Below, one piece after another: positions 1 through 8,488 of a stretch of DNA of 22,027 bases. How positions within the stretch are numbered: position 1 is the stretch's first letter; each line of letters starts with the position of its first letter. The notes below the pieces were generated by a model. It was not told where the DNA came from, searched no databases, and saw only the letters and a program-made list of their open reading frames with translations. The translations under genes and the position numbers were made by a program. The stretch comes from Chloroflexota bacterium (GTDB lineage Bacteria > Chloroflexota > Dehalococcoidia > SAR202 > GCA-002694895), in contig PAZO01000002.1 of NCBI GenBank assembly GCA_002715665.1, forward strand, positions 23,020 to 45,046. Reading direction: 5' to 3'.

Positions 1-96
1 AGATAAACAAATTTGCTCTCCCATTCCTCCTCCAGCTCCAGTTATTAAAGCAGTTTTATTTGTAAAATTATAAGTAGGTTTTGTGTTATTGGGCAT
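1..96 (-). CDS. Short-chain dehydrogenase/reductase, N-terminal fragment
   Basis: The reverse strand opens at ATG (96-94) and reads 32 codons without a stop to the window edge. Residues 15-26 read TALITGAGGGMG, the first beta strand and glycine-rich TGxxxGxG cofactor loop of the classical SDR Rossmann fold, preceded by a 14-residue polar leader. SDRs are NAD(P)-dependent oxidoreductases of alcohols, sugars, fatty acyl chains and many other substrates. The substrate cannot be told from this fragment because the catalytic Ser-Tyr-Lys lies outside. It is divergent from the M20 amidohydrolase operon across an 83-nt spacer, so the two may share regulation. Confidence 0.8.
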   Translation of the reverse strand, partial: MPNNTKPTYNFTNKTALITGAGGGMGEQICLS

Positions 97-110
97 GTTG
101 TTTTCTTTTC

Positions 111-138
111 TTGAATTTTATATATAAATCATTATACT
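111..138 (+). promoter_or_regulatory. Possible sigma70-type promoter of the M20/ligase/PHP operon
   Basis: In the 83-nt divergent spacer, TTGAAT (111-116) and TATACT (133-138) are separated by 16 nt. They match the -35 box at four of six bases and the -10 box at five of six. The gap to the ATG at 180 leaves room for a short leader. The spacer is very AT-rich, so chance matches are likely. Confidence 0.35.
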
Positions 139-179
139 TGTATAGATAAATTATTATATACAAAAAATATTAACTCTAC

Positions 180-1382
180 ATGAATGCAGATATAGACAAA
201 TTATTTTTAAAAACAGAAGATTTAAAAAATGAGCTTATTAATTTAAGTATTGATATTCATAGTAATCCGGAAATTAAATGGAAAGAATTTGATGCCGTGA
301 AAAATATCAAATCTCTATTAGAAAAATATGACATAGAAGTAGCTATAAATAATAATTACCCAACAGCTTTTGTTTCTTCTATCAAAGGAAACAAAGATGG
401 CCCTGTTATTGCTTTTTTGGCTGAGTATGATGCTTTACCATCAATTGGACACGCATGTGGTCATAATTTGATAGCTATGACTAATGTTGGGTCATTTTTA
501 TCATTTTTAGCTCTTAATTCAGAATTCCCAGGTGAAATAAGATTAATAGGCACTCCTGCCGAAGAAGGTGGTGGTGGTAAGATTAGACTTCTTCAAGAAG
601 GAATATTTGATGATATTGATGTTTCCATATCATCTCATGGATCTTCTAATACCACTATATTATGGGAAGACGTACCACATGATGAAGGAATGAGTCTAGC
701 AACATCTAAAGCTCGATATCGATATCATGGAAAAGCATCCCATGCAGCAATTAATCCCGACGAAGGTATTAATGCTTTGAATTCTGTAATAATGTTATTT
801 AATGGCATTGATGCTTTAAGGCAACATTTGAAAGATGATGCTAGAGTGCATGGGATTATTACTGAAGGTGGTAAAGCACCTAATATAGTACCTGCATATG
901 CTGAGGCTGATATTTTGATGAGATCGAAAAATTCTGATTATGTTGAATATATGAGGAAACAAATTGATGATATAGCCCAGGGAGCAGCATTGATGACAGG
1001 ATCAAAATTGGAAATTGTTGAGGATGAACCTGGGTACAAACATGTAATCCCTAATACAACTATTGCTAAATTGGGTAAATCTTTTTTAAATAACTTGGAA
1101 ATCAAATTAGACAATCAACCTAGAAATCGGTACGGAAGTGGAGCATCAACTGATTTTGGAAATATTAGTCATGTAATGCCTTCTTATGCATTTAATTTTG
1201 CAGTATCCAAAAAACCTACTCCGGGTCATTCAATTGAAATGGAAAAAGCTTCAGTAAGTGATGTTGCTCATCAAAATGGAATTGAAATCATCAAAGGAAT
1301 GTCTGCAACTGCTTATACATTGCTAAAAGACAAAGTAAAATATAATGAATCAATGGTAGAATTTAAAAACAGAAAAAATTAA
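180..1382 (+). CDS. M20-family metal-dependent amidohydrolase (AbgB/PM20D2-like)
   Basis: A 400-residue enzyme of the M20 peptidase/amidohydrolase family, which hydrolyses amide bonds of N-acyl amino acids, aminobenzoyl-glutamate or small dipeptides with a two-metal centre. Visible are HSNPE (27-31), the metal-ligand stretch LAEYDALPS with D84, GHACGHN (90-96; H91, C93, H95) and PAEEGGGG with E128/E129. The lid domain around 175-290 begins with the typical GKASHAA. GHACGHN and PAEEGGGG point to the AbgB/PM20D2 branch rather than to DapE or ArgE. The start has no clear Shine-Dalgarno. A glutamine-synthetase-like ligase follows after 7 nt, suggesting that the pair makes and breaks, or successively processes, an amide such as a gamma-glutamyl conjugate. 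The substrate is unknown. Confidence 0.9.
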   Translation: MNADIDKLFLKTEDLKNELINLSIDIHSNPEIKWKEFDAVKNIKSLLEKYDIEVAINNNYPTAFVSSIKGNKDGPVIAFLAEYDALPSIGHACGHNLIAMTNVGSFLSFLALNSEFPGEIRLIGTPAEEGGGGKIRLLQEGIFDDIDVSISSHGSSNTTILWEDVPHDEGMSLATSKARYRYHGKASHAAINPDEGINALNSVIMLFNGIDALRQHLKDDARVHGIITEGGKAPNIVPAYAEADILMRSKNSDYVEYMRKQIDDIAQGAALMTGSKLEIVEDEPGYKHVIPNTTIAKLGKSFLNNLEIKLDNQPRNRYGSGASTDFGNISHVMPSYAFNFAVSKKPTPGHSIEMEKASVSDVAHQNGIEIIKGMSATAYTLLKDKVKYNESMVEFKNRKN

Positions 1383-1389
1383 AAATAAA

Positions 1390-2760
1390 ATGAATACAAA
1401 TATAACAAAAAACAAACTTATCGATTTAGTAAAACAAGATTCTATTGATACTGTAATAACGGCTTTCCCGGATATGTATGGGAGATTAGTCGGAAAAAGA
1501 TTTGATAGTAAATTTTTTATTTCTGATGTATTAGAACAAGGGACACATGCTTGTGATTATTTATTAGGTTCTGATATTGACATGGAAACTATCCCAGGGT
1601 ATCAGATTTCTAGCTGGGAAAAAGGTTACGGAGATGTTCACTTAAAACTAGATCCGAATACTATAAGAATAGCTGATTGGTTAGATAAAACAGCAATTAT
1701 TTTAGGTGATGTAGAAAAAAATCACTCATTAGTTAATGAATCTCCTCGATCAATATTAAAAAAACAAATTGACATTGCAAAATCTAAAGGATACGAGATT
1801 AAATTAGCATCAGAATTAGAATTCTATGTATTTGATAATACTTATCAAGATGCTAAAAATAATTCTTATATCAAAATGAATCCTAGTAATAGATTCAGGG
1901 AAGATTACAATTTACTAAATACTACAAGAGAAGAATCTTATATGTCATTATTGAGAAGACACTTAGACAAATCAGGTATACAGGTAGAATGTACAAAAGG
2001 AGAGTGGAGTTTAGGGCAACAAGAAATTAATGTTAAATACACAGACCCTTTGACTATGGCTGATAATCACAGCATTATTAAGCAAGCTGCCAAAGAAATT
2101 GCTTACAAAAATGAAATGTCTATAACATTTATGTCTAAATGGGATGAGAATTCAGCTGGTTCAAGTATGCATATTCATTTAAGTTTATGGGATAAAGATG
2201 GTAAGAACAATCTGTTTTACAATCCTAAATCTAAATCTGAATTTAAAACTTCTGATCAATTTAAATATTTTTTGGGAGGGTGGATGAAATATTCCCCAGA
2301 TATATTTATGTTTTATTCTCCTTATCCAACATCGTTCAAAAGATTTGTTTCTGAATCATTTGCACCAACAAAAATAAGTTGGAGTATGGATAATCGAACT
2401 TCAACTTATAGAATCGTAGGAGAAGAATCAAGTTTGAGAATTGAATGTAGAATTCCTGGCGCTGATGCCAATCCATATTTAGCTTTTGCTGCAAGTATTG
2501 CGGCAGGAATACAAGGAATTGAGGATAAAATTAATCCTCCAAATATTTCTACAGGAGACTCATATAGTAATAACTCACTGGAATCTTGCCCTGACAATAT
2601 AGATAAAGGACTTCGAATGTTTGAAAAAAGTAAATTTATTGAAAATGTCTTTGGTAAAGGTGTCAAAGATCATTATCAACATTTTTTCAATATAGAAAAA
2701 TCACTTTACGAAAAAGCTGTAACTGATTGGGAAAAAAATAGATACTTTGAAAGAATATAA
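1390..2760 (+). CDS. Glutamine synthetase family protein, probable gamma-glutamyl-amine ligase
   Basis: A 456-residue protein with the complete glutamine synthetase fold. The N-terminal beta-grasp part (about 15-110) is followed by metal-binding SELEFYVF, then SAGSSMHIHLS (the GSGMHxH signature with one change), the SFKRFVSESFAPTKISWS segment for ATP/glutamate, and RIECRIPGADANPYLAFAA near 350-370. The enzyme should activate the gamma-carboxyl of glutamate with ATP and join it to ammonia or an amine. The sequence resembles the PuuA/GlnA-like branch (gamma-glutamylpolyamine or gamma-glutamylanilide synthetases) more than housekeeping GlnA, from which it differs in the first domain and the adenylylation region. 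It lies between an amidohydrolase and a PHP hydrolase with gaps of 7 and 2 nt, indicating one mRNA and a catabolic role for an amine. The amine is not known. Confidence 0.87.
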   Translation: MNTNITKNKLIDLVKQDSIDTVITAFPDMYGRLVGKRFDSKFFISDVLEQGTHACDYLLGSDIDMETIPGYQISSWEKGYGDVHLKLDPNTIRIADWLDKTAIILGDVEKNHSLVNESPRSILKKQIDIAKSKGYEIKLASELEFYVFDNTYQDAKNNSYIKMNPSNRFREDYNLLNTTREESYMSLLRRHLDKSGIQVECTKGEWSLGQQEINVKYTDPLTMADNHSIIKQAAKEIAYKNEMSITFMSKWDENSAGSSMHIHLSLWDKDGKNNLFYNPKSKSEFKTSDQFKYFLGGWMKYSPDIFMFYSPYPTSFKRFVSESFAPTKISWSMDNRTSTYRIVGEESSLRIECRIPGADANPYLAFAASIAAGIQGIEDKINPPNISTGDSYSNNSLESCPDNIDKGLRMFEKSKFIENVFGKGVKDHYQHFFNIEKSLYEKAVTDWEKNRYFERI

Positions 2761-2762
2761 AT

Positions 2763-3692
2763 ATGACTAAATGGTACAAAGGGAATATACATACTCATAC
2801 CAATGAGTCAGATGGTGATTCCGATCCAAAAGTTGTTGTTGATTATTTTGTTGAGCATAGCTATGATTTTTTAGTTTTAAGTGATCACAATCATGTAACC
2901 ATTCTAGATTATGGTAAGGAAAACCCAGGAATTCTTCTGATACCTGGAGAAGAAGTTACAATTCAAGAACCTTTTAATATACATATGGGAGCCATTGGAA
3001 TAGATTCATATGTTGAACCTATTTATGGAAAAGATTCTTTAGATACACTCAATGCCAATATCCGTGCTATTGAAACTGCTAATGGTATTCCAATATTAAA
3101 TCATCCTAATTATAAATGGGCAGTTGACGACAAAATGATAATGAAATCTGATCGGTTAAAATTTTTTGAAGTTTATAATGGTGGTACTCATAACAATGAT
3201 TTGGGCGATATGAAAAATGGGAAAAAAAGCACGGAGCAATTATGGGACTCAGTTTTAAGTTCAGATAAACTAGTTTATGGAGTAGCTACTGATGATTCTC
3301 ATCATTATAAAACTTGGGGGTCAGCATTTTCTAATCCAGGCCGTGGATGGATTATGGTTAAATCAGATTCTGATTCACAAGATGATATATTGAATAATTT
3401 TTCTGATGGTAACTTTTACTCAAGTACAGGAGTATATATCTCAGATTTATTTATTGATAAAAACGAAATTAGTTTTGATATAGATTTAGACCCAAAGCAA
3501 ATTCATATCTTGTCTCCTAAGATTACAGATCAAGAATTTAAAACGATTTTTATCGGAGATCAAGGAACAATATTAATGGAATCTAATGAATTATCACCCA
3601 GATACAAGATTCAAGGGAATGAAAAGTATATTAGGGCTGTGATAACAAGTTCAGATGGTTTCAGTGCATGGTTACAACCTTTTTTTATATAA
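2763..3692 (+). CDS. PHP-domain metal-dependent phosphoesterase-like hydrolase
   Basis: This 309-residue protein starts 2 nt after the ligase stop. The PHP signatures appear in order: GNIHTHTNESDG (H10, H12, D17), LSDHNH (D41, H42), PGEEV (E63/E64), H74, NHPNY and VATDDSH. Together they form the trinuclear metal site of PHP phosphoesterases (relatives of HisK and of the DNA polymerase C exonuclease domain). About 75 extra C-terminal residues after the PHP core look like a small beta domain, as in CehA/McbA-type PHP hydrolases that act on carbamates and phosphoesters. Tight coupling to the ligase and amidohydrolase suggests a third hydrolytic step in the same pathway. No signal peptide is seen, so it should be cytoplasmic. 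Confidence 0.87.
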   Translation: MTKWYKGNIHTHTNESDGDSDPKVVVDYFVEHSYDFLVLSDHNHVTILDYGKENPGILLIPGEEVTIQEPFNIHMGAIGIDSYVEPIYGKDSLDTLNANIRAIETANGIPILNHPNYKWAVDDKMIMKSDRLKFFEVYNGGTHNNDLGDMKNGKKSTEQLWDSVLSSDKLVYGVATDDSHHYKTWGSAFSNPGRGWIMVKSDSDSQDDILNNFSDGNFYSSTGVYISDLFIDKNEISFDIDLDPKQIHILSPKITDQEFKTIFIGDQGTILMESNELSPRYKIQGNEKYIRAVITSSDGFSAWLQPFFI

Positions 3693-3798
3693 TCCTTAGT
3701 TCAAAAAAAAAATTAAGAATAGCTAAAAATTAGTTAATAAAATAATTTGTTTTTGATAAAATATTTATTTAATTATTATGTAGGAAAAGGATTAAGAA

Positions 3799-5076
3799 TT
3801 GGAAATATTAATTATATCTGTATTTACTATAGGTTATTTATTTATAGCACTTGAGCATAATATTAGAATTGATAAAGCTGCAATTGCTTTAATTACAGGG
3901 GTTTTGACTTGGTCTATATTTGTTTTTTATGCTGATCATCATTTTATTGATGAAGAACTACATCATCACCTTATTGAAATAGGTGAAATAGTCTTTTTCT
4001 TATTTGGCGCAATGACTATAGTGGAATTAGTAGATTCGCATCAAGGGTTTAGAATAATCACAGATAAGATAACTACTACGAATGCAGTTAAATTATTATG
4101 GATACTATCTATTATTACTTTTTTCTTCTCTGCAGTTTTAGATAATTTGACTACGGCTATAGTTATGGCTGCATTGCTTGGTAAATTGATCAAAAATAGA
4201 GATCAGCTTTTGTTTTTTGGCGGAGTTATGATTTTATCAGCAAATGCAGGTGGCGCGTGGTCTCCGATTGGAGATATAACAACTATAATGTTGTGGGTAG
4301 GAGGTCAGGTGACCATAAATATTGTGCAGGCTATCATTATTCCTAGTTTAGTTTGTATGATAGTTCCATTAGTTTATGTTTCATTTAAATACAGAGGCAT
4401 AATAATTGACAGACCAGATATAAATGATGGAGCAATTTCTTTTGAGGTTGATCCTTTTGAACGAAATTTATTATTTATACTTGGTGTGTTGGGGTTATTA
4501 TTTGTTCCAATTTTCAAAACTGTTACTCATCTTCCTCCTTATCTGGGCATGCTATTCAGTTTAGGAATTTTGTGGACAGTAACTGAATTAATACATAAAA
4601 ATAAAACTGGAGAGTCTAAATATAAACTTTCTGTTGCAGGTGCACTTTCTAAAATTGACGGATCTACAATATTTTTCTTTTTAGGGATTTTATTAGCTGT
4701 GGGTAGTTTGCAATCTACAGGAATACTTAATTCGTTAGCAAATATTCTAGAAGATGTATTTAATGGGAACTTATATTACATAAATATATTTATAGGATTT
4801 TTATCTGCCATTCTTGATAATGTACCCCTTGTTGCTGGGGCAATGGGAATGTATGAAGTTCAATCAACAGGTGATTTTGCAGTAGATGGTATGTTTTGGG
4901 AATTTTTGGCCTATTGTGCTGGAACTGGTGGTAGTTTGCTAGTAATAGGATCAGCTGCTGGAGTTGCAGTTATGGGTATATTGAGAATTAATTTTATATG
5001 GTATATAAAAAATATTACCTTCTTAGCTTTAATAGGATATCTTTCTGGTGCGTTAACCTACATAATTCTTCAGTAA
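3799..5076 (+). CDS. nhaD: NhaD-type sodium:proton antiporter
   Basis: A 425-residue polytopic membrane protein with about 11-12 hydrophobic segments. It carries the hallmarks of the NhaD branch of the ion transporter superfamily: SAVLDNLTTAIVMAALL near residues 110-127, ANAGGAWSPIGDITTIMLW near 149-167, and a matching C-terminal half with AILDNVPLVAGAMGMY and GTGGSLLVIGSAAG. It exchanges Na+ or Li+ for H+ across the inner membrane, as expected of a marine organism. The start is TTG at 3799, chosen because AAGGA (3787-3791) precedes it at 7 nt and the following ELIISVFTIGYLFIALEH-like segment is the usual first helix. It opens a four-gene run with gaps of 6, 3 and 12 nt. Confidence 0.92.
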   Translation: MEILIISVFTIGYLFIALEHNIRIDKAAIALITGVLTWSIFVFYADHHFIDEELHHHLIEIGEIVFFLFGAMTIVELVDSHQGFRIITDKITTTNAVKLLWILSIITFFFSAVLDNLTTAIVMAALLGKLIKNRDQLLFFGGVMILSANAGGAWSPIGDITTIMLWVGGQVTINIVQAIIIPSLVCMIVPLVYVSFKYRGIIIDRPDINDGAISFEVDPFERNLLFILGVLGLLFVPIFKTVTHLPPYLGMLFSLGILWTVTELIHKNKTGESKYKLSVAGALSKIDGSTIFFFLGILLAVGSLQSTGILNSLANILEDVFNGNLYYINIFIGFLSAILDNVPLVAGAMGMYEVQSTGDFAVDGMFWEFLAYCAGTGGSLLVIGSAAGVAVMGILRINFIWYIKNITFLALIGYLSGALTYIILQ

Positions 5077-5082
5077 ATAAAA

Positions 5083-5949
5083 ATGATTAAATATATTAGA
5101 AATTTTTTTTTGTCGTTATCTACAATAGTTTTTGTTTTAGGTATTTCCTATCTTACGGGTCGAGAAGGAAGTTATATATTTAATATTCCATCTTTAGTAT
5201 TTTTAGCATTAATAATTTTATTGGTACAATGGATTGCATTTATTCCTTCCTATTTAAAATCAACCGAACATTATTTTGATATTACAGGTTCTTTAACTTA
5301 TGTTACTGTTGCAATATTAGCATTTGCTATAAATGATGATAAAAATATCAGATCAGGGATTTTGACTTTGCTAGTAATTACTTGGGCACTTAGACTAGGA
5401 TTGTTTTTACTTAAAAGAGTCAAAAACGCTGGATCAGACGGACGTTTCGATGATCTCAAAGATTTTTCAACTTTTTTTATGGTTTGGAATTTGCAAGGAT
5501 TATGGATTACTTTTACTTTACTAAGTTCTTTAGTTATATTTACTTCTACAAGTTCTCCCGATTTAGGTTTTTATGATTATATTGGTATCATTTTATGGTT
5601 TGCAGGAATTTCTATTGAGATAATATCAGATAATCAAAAATCAAAATTTAAAAATGATCTCAATAATAAAAACAAATTTATAAAAACTGGTTTGTGGAAA
5701 TACTCTAGGCATCCTAATTATTTTGGTGAAATTTTACTTTGGACAGGTGTAACAATTATTTCAATTCCTTTATTTACCGGACTTAGTTGGATTGGCATTA
5801 TTTCTCCTTTGTTTGTATATGTGATGTTAAAATTTATATCAGGAGTTCGTATTTTGGAAAATAGAGCCGATTTAAAATGGGGAGATGATGAACTCTACAT
5901 CAAATACAAAAAAGAAACTCCGGAAATATTTCCATTTAAAATAGGATGA
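5083..5949 (+). CDS. DUF1295 / steroid 5-alpha-reductase-like integral membrane protein
   Basis: A 288-residue membrane protein with about seven helices. The C-terminal signature LWKYSRHPNYFGEILLWTG (near 206-224), then LENRADLKWGDDELYIKYKK, is typical of DUF1295, which belongs with steroid 5-alpha reductases and isoprenylcysteine methyltransferases. Relatives bind NADPH or S-adenosylmethionine in this segment. The reaction of bacterial DUF1295 proteins is mostly unknown, and a role in reducing or methylating a lipid-like substrate is a reasonable guess. It starts 6 nt after nhaD and ends 3 nt before the ene-reductase, so transcription is shared. Confidence 0.88.
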   Translation: MIKYIRNFFLSLSTIVFVLGISYLTGREGSYIFNIPSLVFLALIILLVQWIAFIPSYLKSTEHYFDITGSLTYVTVAILAFAINDDKNIRSGILTLLVITWALRLGLFLLKRVKNAGSDGRFDDLKDFSTFFMVWNLQGLWITFTLLSSLVIFTSTSSPDLGFYDYIGIILWFAGISIEIISDNQKSKFKNDLNNKNKFIKTGLWKYSRHPNYFGEILLWTGVTIISIPLFTGLSWIGIISPLFVYVMLKFISGVRILENRADLKWGDDELYIKYKKETPEIFPFKIG

Positions 5950-5952
5950 AAA

Positions 5953-7014
5953 ATGTCAAAATTATTTGAATCTATAAAAATCAAAAACGAAGTTATCAAA
6001 AATCGAGCATGGGTAAGTCCTATGTGTACATACTCATCGATTGATGGAATGGCAAATGACTGGCATCTTGTACATTTAGGATCGAGAGCAATGGGTGGTT
6101 CGGGATTAGTAATGATGGAAGCAACAGCAGTTTCACCAGAAGGTCGTATAAGTCCATGGGATATGGGATTATGGAATGACAAACAAATTGAACCTATGAA
6201 AAAAATTACCAAATTTATTTCTGAATGTGGATCTACTCCTGCTATTCAATTAGCTCATGCTGGAAGGAAGGCTTCAACAAATCGGCCATGGTTAGGTGGA
6301 GGTAATGTCTCAAAAAATGAAGGAGGATGGGATCCTGTAGGTCCAAGTAATATTCCGTATAGTAATAAATCTTTGATTCCTAAAGAATTAAAATTAGTAG
6401 AAATAGAAAAAATTATAGATGATTTTGTTTTATCGGCAAAGAGATCTGTTGAAGCGGGTTTTAAAGTAATAGAATTACATTTTGCGCATGGCTATTTAGT
6501 ACATGAATTTTTATCTCCCATTTCTAACCACAGAGAAGACAAATTTGGAGGAAATTTTGAAAATAGGATTTTGTTGGCAACAACTATTGCAAGCAAAGTT
6601 ATAGAAGCAATAGGTAATACTATCCCTGTATTTGCAAGACTTTCTGTTACAGAATATTATCCAGGTGAAGGTTGGGACTTGGAATCATCAATAAAATTAT
6701 CAAAGAAACTAAAATCAATAGGCATAGATTTAATAGATTGTTCCTCTGGTGCAAATTACTCTGAACAAAAAATAGAAATAAAACCTGGATATCAGGTTGG
6801 ATTTTCCAAGGAAATACGTAATCAGGCAGAGATTTTAACTGGAGCTGTTGGGTTGATAACAGAATCAACTCAAGCAGAAGAAATATTAGAATCGAATGGA
6901 GCAGATGCTATATTCATGGCTAGAGAGTATTTAAGAAATCCGTATTGGGCATTGCATGCTGAGCAAAATAAGGATTCATGGCCTTTGCAATATCAAAGAT
7001 CTATAGATTTATAG
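5953..7014 (+). CDS. Old yellow enzyme family NADH:flavin oxidoreductase (YqjM-like)
   Basis: A 353-residue FMN enzyme of the old yellow enzyme family, thermophilic-like/YqjM subclass. Evidence is the flavin-tuning cysteine in SPMCTYSS (C25), QLAHAGRKAS, the substrate-binding histidine pair in LHFAHGYLVHEFLSP, and HREDKFGGNFENR, RLSVTEY and the C-terminal ADAIFMAREYLRNPYW. Members reduce activated C=C bonds of enones, enals and nitro compounds, or open substituted rings as in XenA. The length matches YqjM (about 340). The neighbouring DUF1295 reductase-like protein may act on a related unsaturated lipid, but this is inference. Confidence 0.93.
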   Translation: MSKLFESIKIKNEVIKNRAWVSPMCTYSSIDGMANDWHLVHLGSRAMGGSGLVMMEATAVSPEGRISPWDMGLWNDKQIEPMKKITKFISECGSTPAIQLAHAGRKASTNRPWLGGGNVSKNEGGWDPVGPSNIPYSNKSLIPKELKLVEIEKIIDDFVLSAKRSVEAGFKVIELHFAHGYLVHEFLSPISNHREDKFGGNFENRILLATTIASKVIEAIGNTIPVFARLSVTEYYPGEGWDLESSIKLSKKLKSIGIDLIDCSSGANYSEQKIEIKPGYQVGFSKEIRNQAEILTGAVGLITESTQAEEILESNGADAIFMAREYLRNPYWALHAEQNKDSWPLQYQRSIDL

Positions 7015-7026
7015 TTAAATAGATAT

Positions 7027-7758
7027 ATGTTTTTTATTTCTAATATAAATTCTAATATGATTAAAGGGTACATGGTTCACTTGTATACAACTACGGGAAT
7101 TGTATTGGGGATACTTGCGGTCCGACAAATATATGAACAGAACCTAGATTTTGTATTTATGTACTTAGCAATTTCGTTATTCATTGATGGAACAGATGGA
7201 TACTTAGCTAGAAAATACAATGTTTTAAAATATGCTTCTAGAATTAATGGAGTCATACTAGATGCTATAGTTGATTTTTTTAATTATGTAATAGTTCCTG
7301 TTCTAGTAATTATTCAGTTTGATTTTGTACCACAAGGCCTTGAGTATATTTCTGCAAGTTTAATTTTATGTGCCTCATGTTTCACATTTGCAAATACTAA
7401 ACAAAAGACTAAAGATAATTATTTTGAAGGGTTTCCAGCCTTATGGAATGTTTTGATACTGGATTTTTATATCATTAACACTTCTCAAATAATTAATTTA
7501 TTTTTGATAATAAGCTGTGTTGTTTTAACATTTGTACCAATCAAATTTGTACACCCTTTAAGAGTAGAGTCGTATAAACTATTGGCAATTTTAAGTTTCA
7601 TATTGTGGGGATTGTCGACTGCTTTATTATTATTTGTTTTTCAAGATAATACTATTGAATATAAATTTGGATATTATACATGGATAGTTGCTAATATATT
7701 CATAATGCTTTTTTCTGTTTTTAGAACTATAAATAAATCATTTAATATAAATTCATAA
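7027..7758 (+). CDS. pcs: Phosphatidylcholine synthase (CDP-alcohol phosphatidyltransferase family)
   Basis: A 243-residue membrane protein with about seven or eight helices. The CDP-alcohol phosphotransferase motif is present as DGTDGYLAR (54-62) ... G75 ... D79 ... D83. The spacing between AR and G is 12 residues rather than the usual 8, a trait of bacterial phosphatidylcholine synthases. Further Pcs-like stretches are KTKDNYFEGFPALWN and FVHPLRV. Pcs condenses CDP-diacylglycerol with choline to give phosphatidylcholine in the inner membrane. The length agrees with Pcs (about 240). A second possible start is ATG at 7057, just before MVHLYTTTG, where homologues usually begin; no clear ribosome site separates the two. 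It would imply choline uptake and phosphatidylcholine membranes. Confidence 0.85.
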   Translation: MFFISNINSNMIKGYMVHLYTTTGIVLGILAVRQIYEQNLDFVFMYLAISLFIDGTDGYLARKYNVLKYASRINGVILDAIVDFFNYVIVPVLVIIQFDFVPQGLEYISASLILCASCFTFANTKQKTKDNYFEGFPALWNVLILDFYIINTSQIINLFLIISCVVLTFVPIKFVHPLRVESYKLLAILSFILWGLSTALLLFVFQDNTIEYKFGYYTWIVANIFIMLFSVFRTINKSFNINS

Positions 7759-7834
7759 GTGATTCGATACCATAATTTTTTATATTGTTATCTTCTGCTA
7801 TTGTTTTGAAATTAATATTATATTCTTTGATATA

Positions 7835-8185
7835 TCATTCATTAAATTCTGACAATTTTTGATATTTGTGCCCACCACTTGAGTAAAAAAGTGTTATTTC
7901 GATTTCAATTTTATTAATTTCTATGGCTAAACATTTATGAAAATCAATTAAATCTAATTGATCTTTAGTCAAATAATGTGGATTATTATAAATATCTTTT
8001 GTTTTCTTTTTCAAACCTTGAGACCATTCTATGTGTTTCCATTTTTTGTGGACTTTAAAACAAGATTTTCCTTCGTGAGATTTCCAAACAAATTGTTCTG
8101 TTAATTTCAAGAATTCCCATATTATGATTTCGCTATCTTCAGATATCGAATTTTCAACTAATTGTAATATGTTTTTCACTATCAT
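7835..8185 (-). CDS. Hypothetical protein, 116 residues
   Basis: The reverse-strand frame runs from ATG at 8185 to TGA at 7837-7835. I do not recognise a family. The product is charged and soluble-looking, with several aromatic residues (IIIWEFLKLTEQFVW near the N terminus) and no membrane segment. It stands alone between the pcs operon (convergent) and the gene set starting at 8297 (divergent). The frame continues past the TGA for 30 sense codons to a TAA at 7744-7742, inside the 3' end of pcs. A truncated or read-through C terminus is therefore possible (see findings). Codon use is like its neighbours. Confidence 0.6.
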   Translation of the reverse strand: MIVKNILQLVENSISEDSEIIIWEFLKLTEQFVWKSHEGKSCFKVHKKWKHIEWSQGLKKKTKDIYNNPHYLTKDQLDLIDFHKCLAIEINKIEIEITLFYSSGGHKYQKLSEFNE

Positions 8186-8296
8186 TTACCATAAATAAAA
8201 ATTTCTTTGTATTTTTTTTGTCTATTAAAGACTTTAAAAATAGTATAGAATTTTTAAAGTAAAACTACCATTTGTTTTATTTTAACGGAGTTATGA

Positions 8297-8473
8297 ATGG
8301 AAAAAATAGCTGAATATATGGAAAAATTTGGTAAAAAAATAGGCCTATGGGATATATCTGAATTAGGTTTAGAGGCAATACCCCTTACAATTCTATCTTT
8401 ATTTGGAGGCTTTATAACTTTGATTGTATTATTCGTAATATTATCTGAAACACATTATAAATTACCATTTTAA
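8297..8473 (+). CDS. Small single-helix membrane protein, 58 residues
   Basis: An ATG at 8297 is preceded by CGGAG (8286-8290) at a suitable distance and opens a 58-codon frame ending TAA (8471-8473). Residues 1-20 are amphipathic and charged (MEKIAEYMEKFGKKIG). Residues 27-49 form one strongly hydrophobic helix, followed by a short polar tail. No family is recognised. It is the first gene of a run on the plus strand, 15 nt before the DUF1330 gene, so it is probably cotranscribed with it. An upstream ATG at 8293 in another frame stops after six codons. Confidence 0.65.
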   Translation: MEKIAEYMEKFGKKIGLWDISELGLEAIPLTILSLFGGFITLIVLFVILSETHYKLPF

Positions 8474-8488
8474 ATTATCTGCTTTATT

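Noticed and set aside
3693..3740. Terminator after the PHP gene
   Set aside because: CTTAG and TTAAG around an A-run pair only weakly and the run is of A rather than T on the plus strand.
7835..8185. A second selenoprotein in the unknown 116-residue gene
   Set aside because: No hairpin with a G-bearing loop lies 16-37 nt after its TGA, and no known Sec motif surrounds it.
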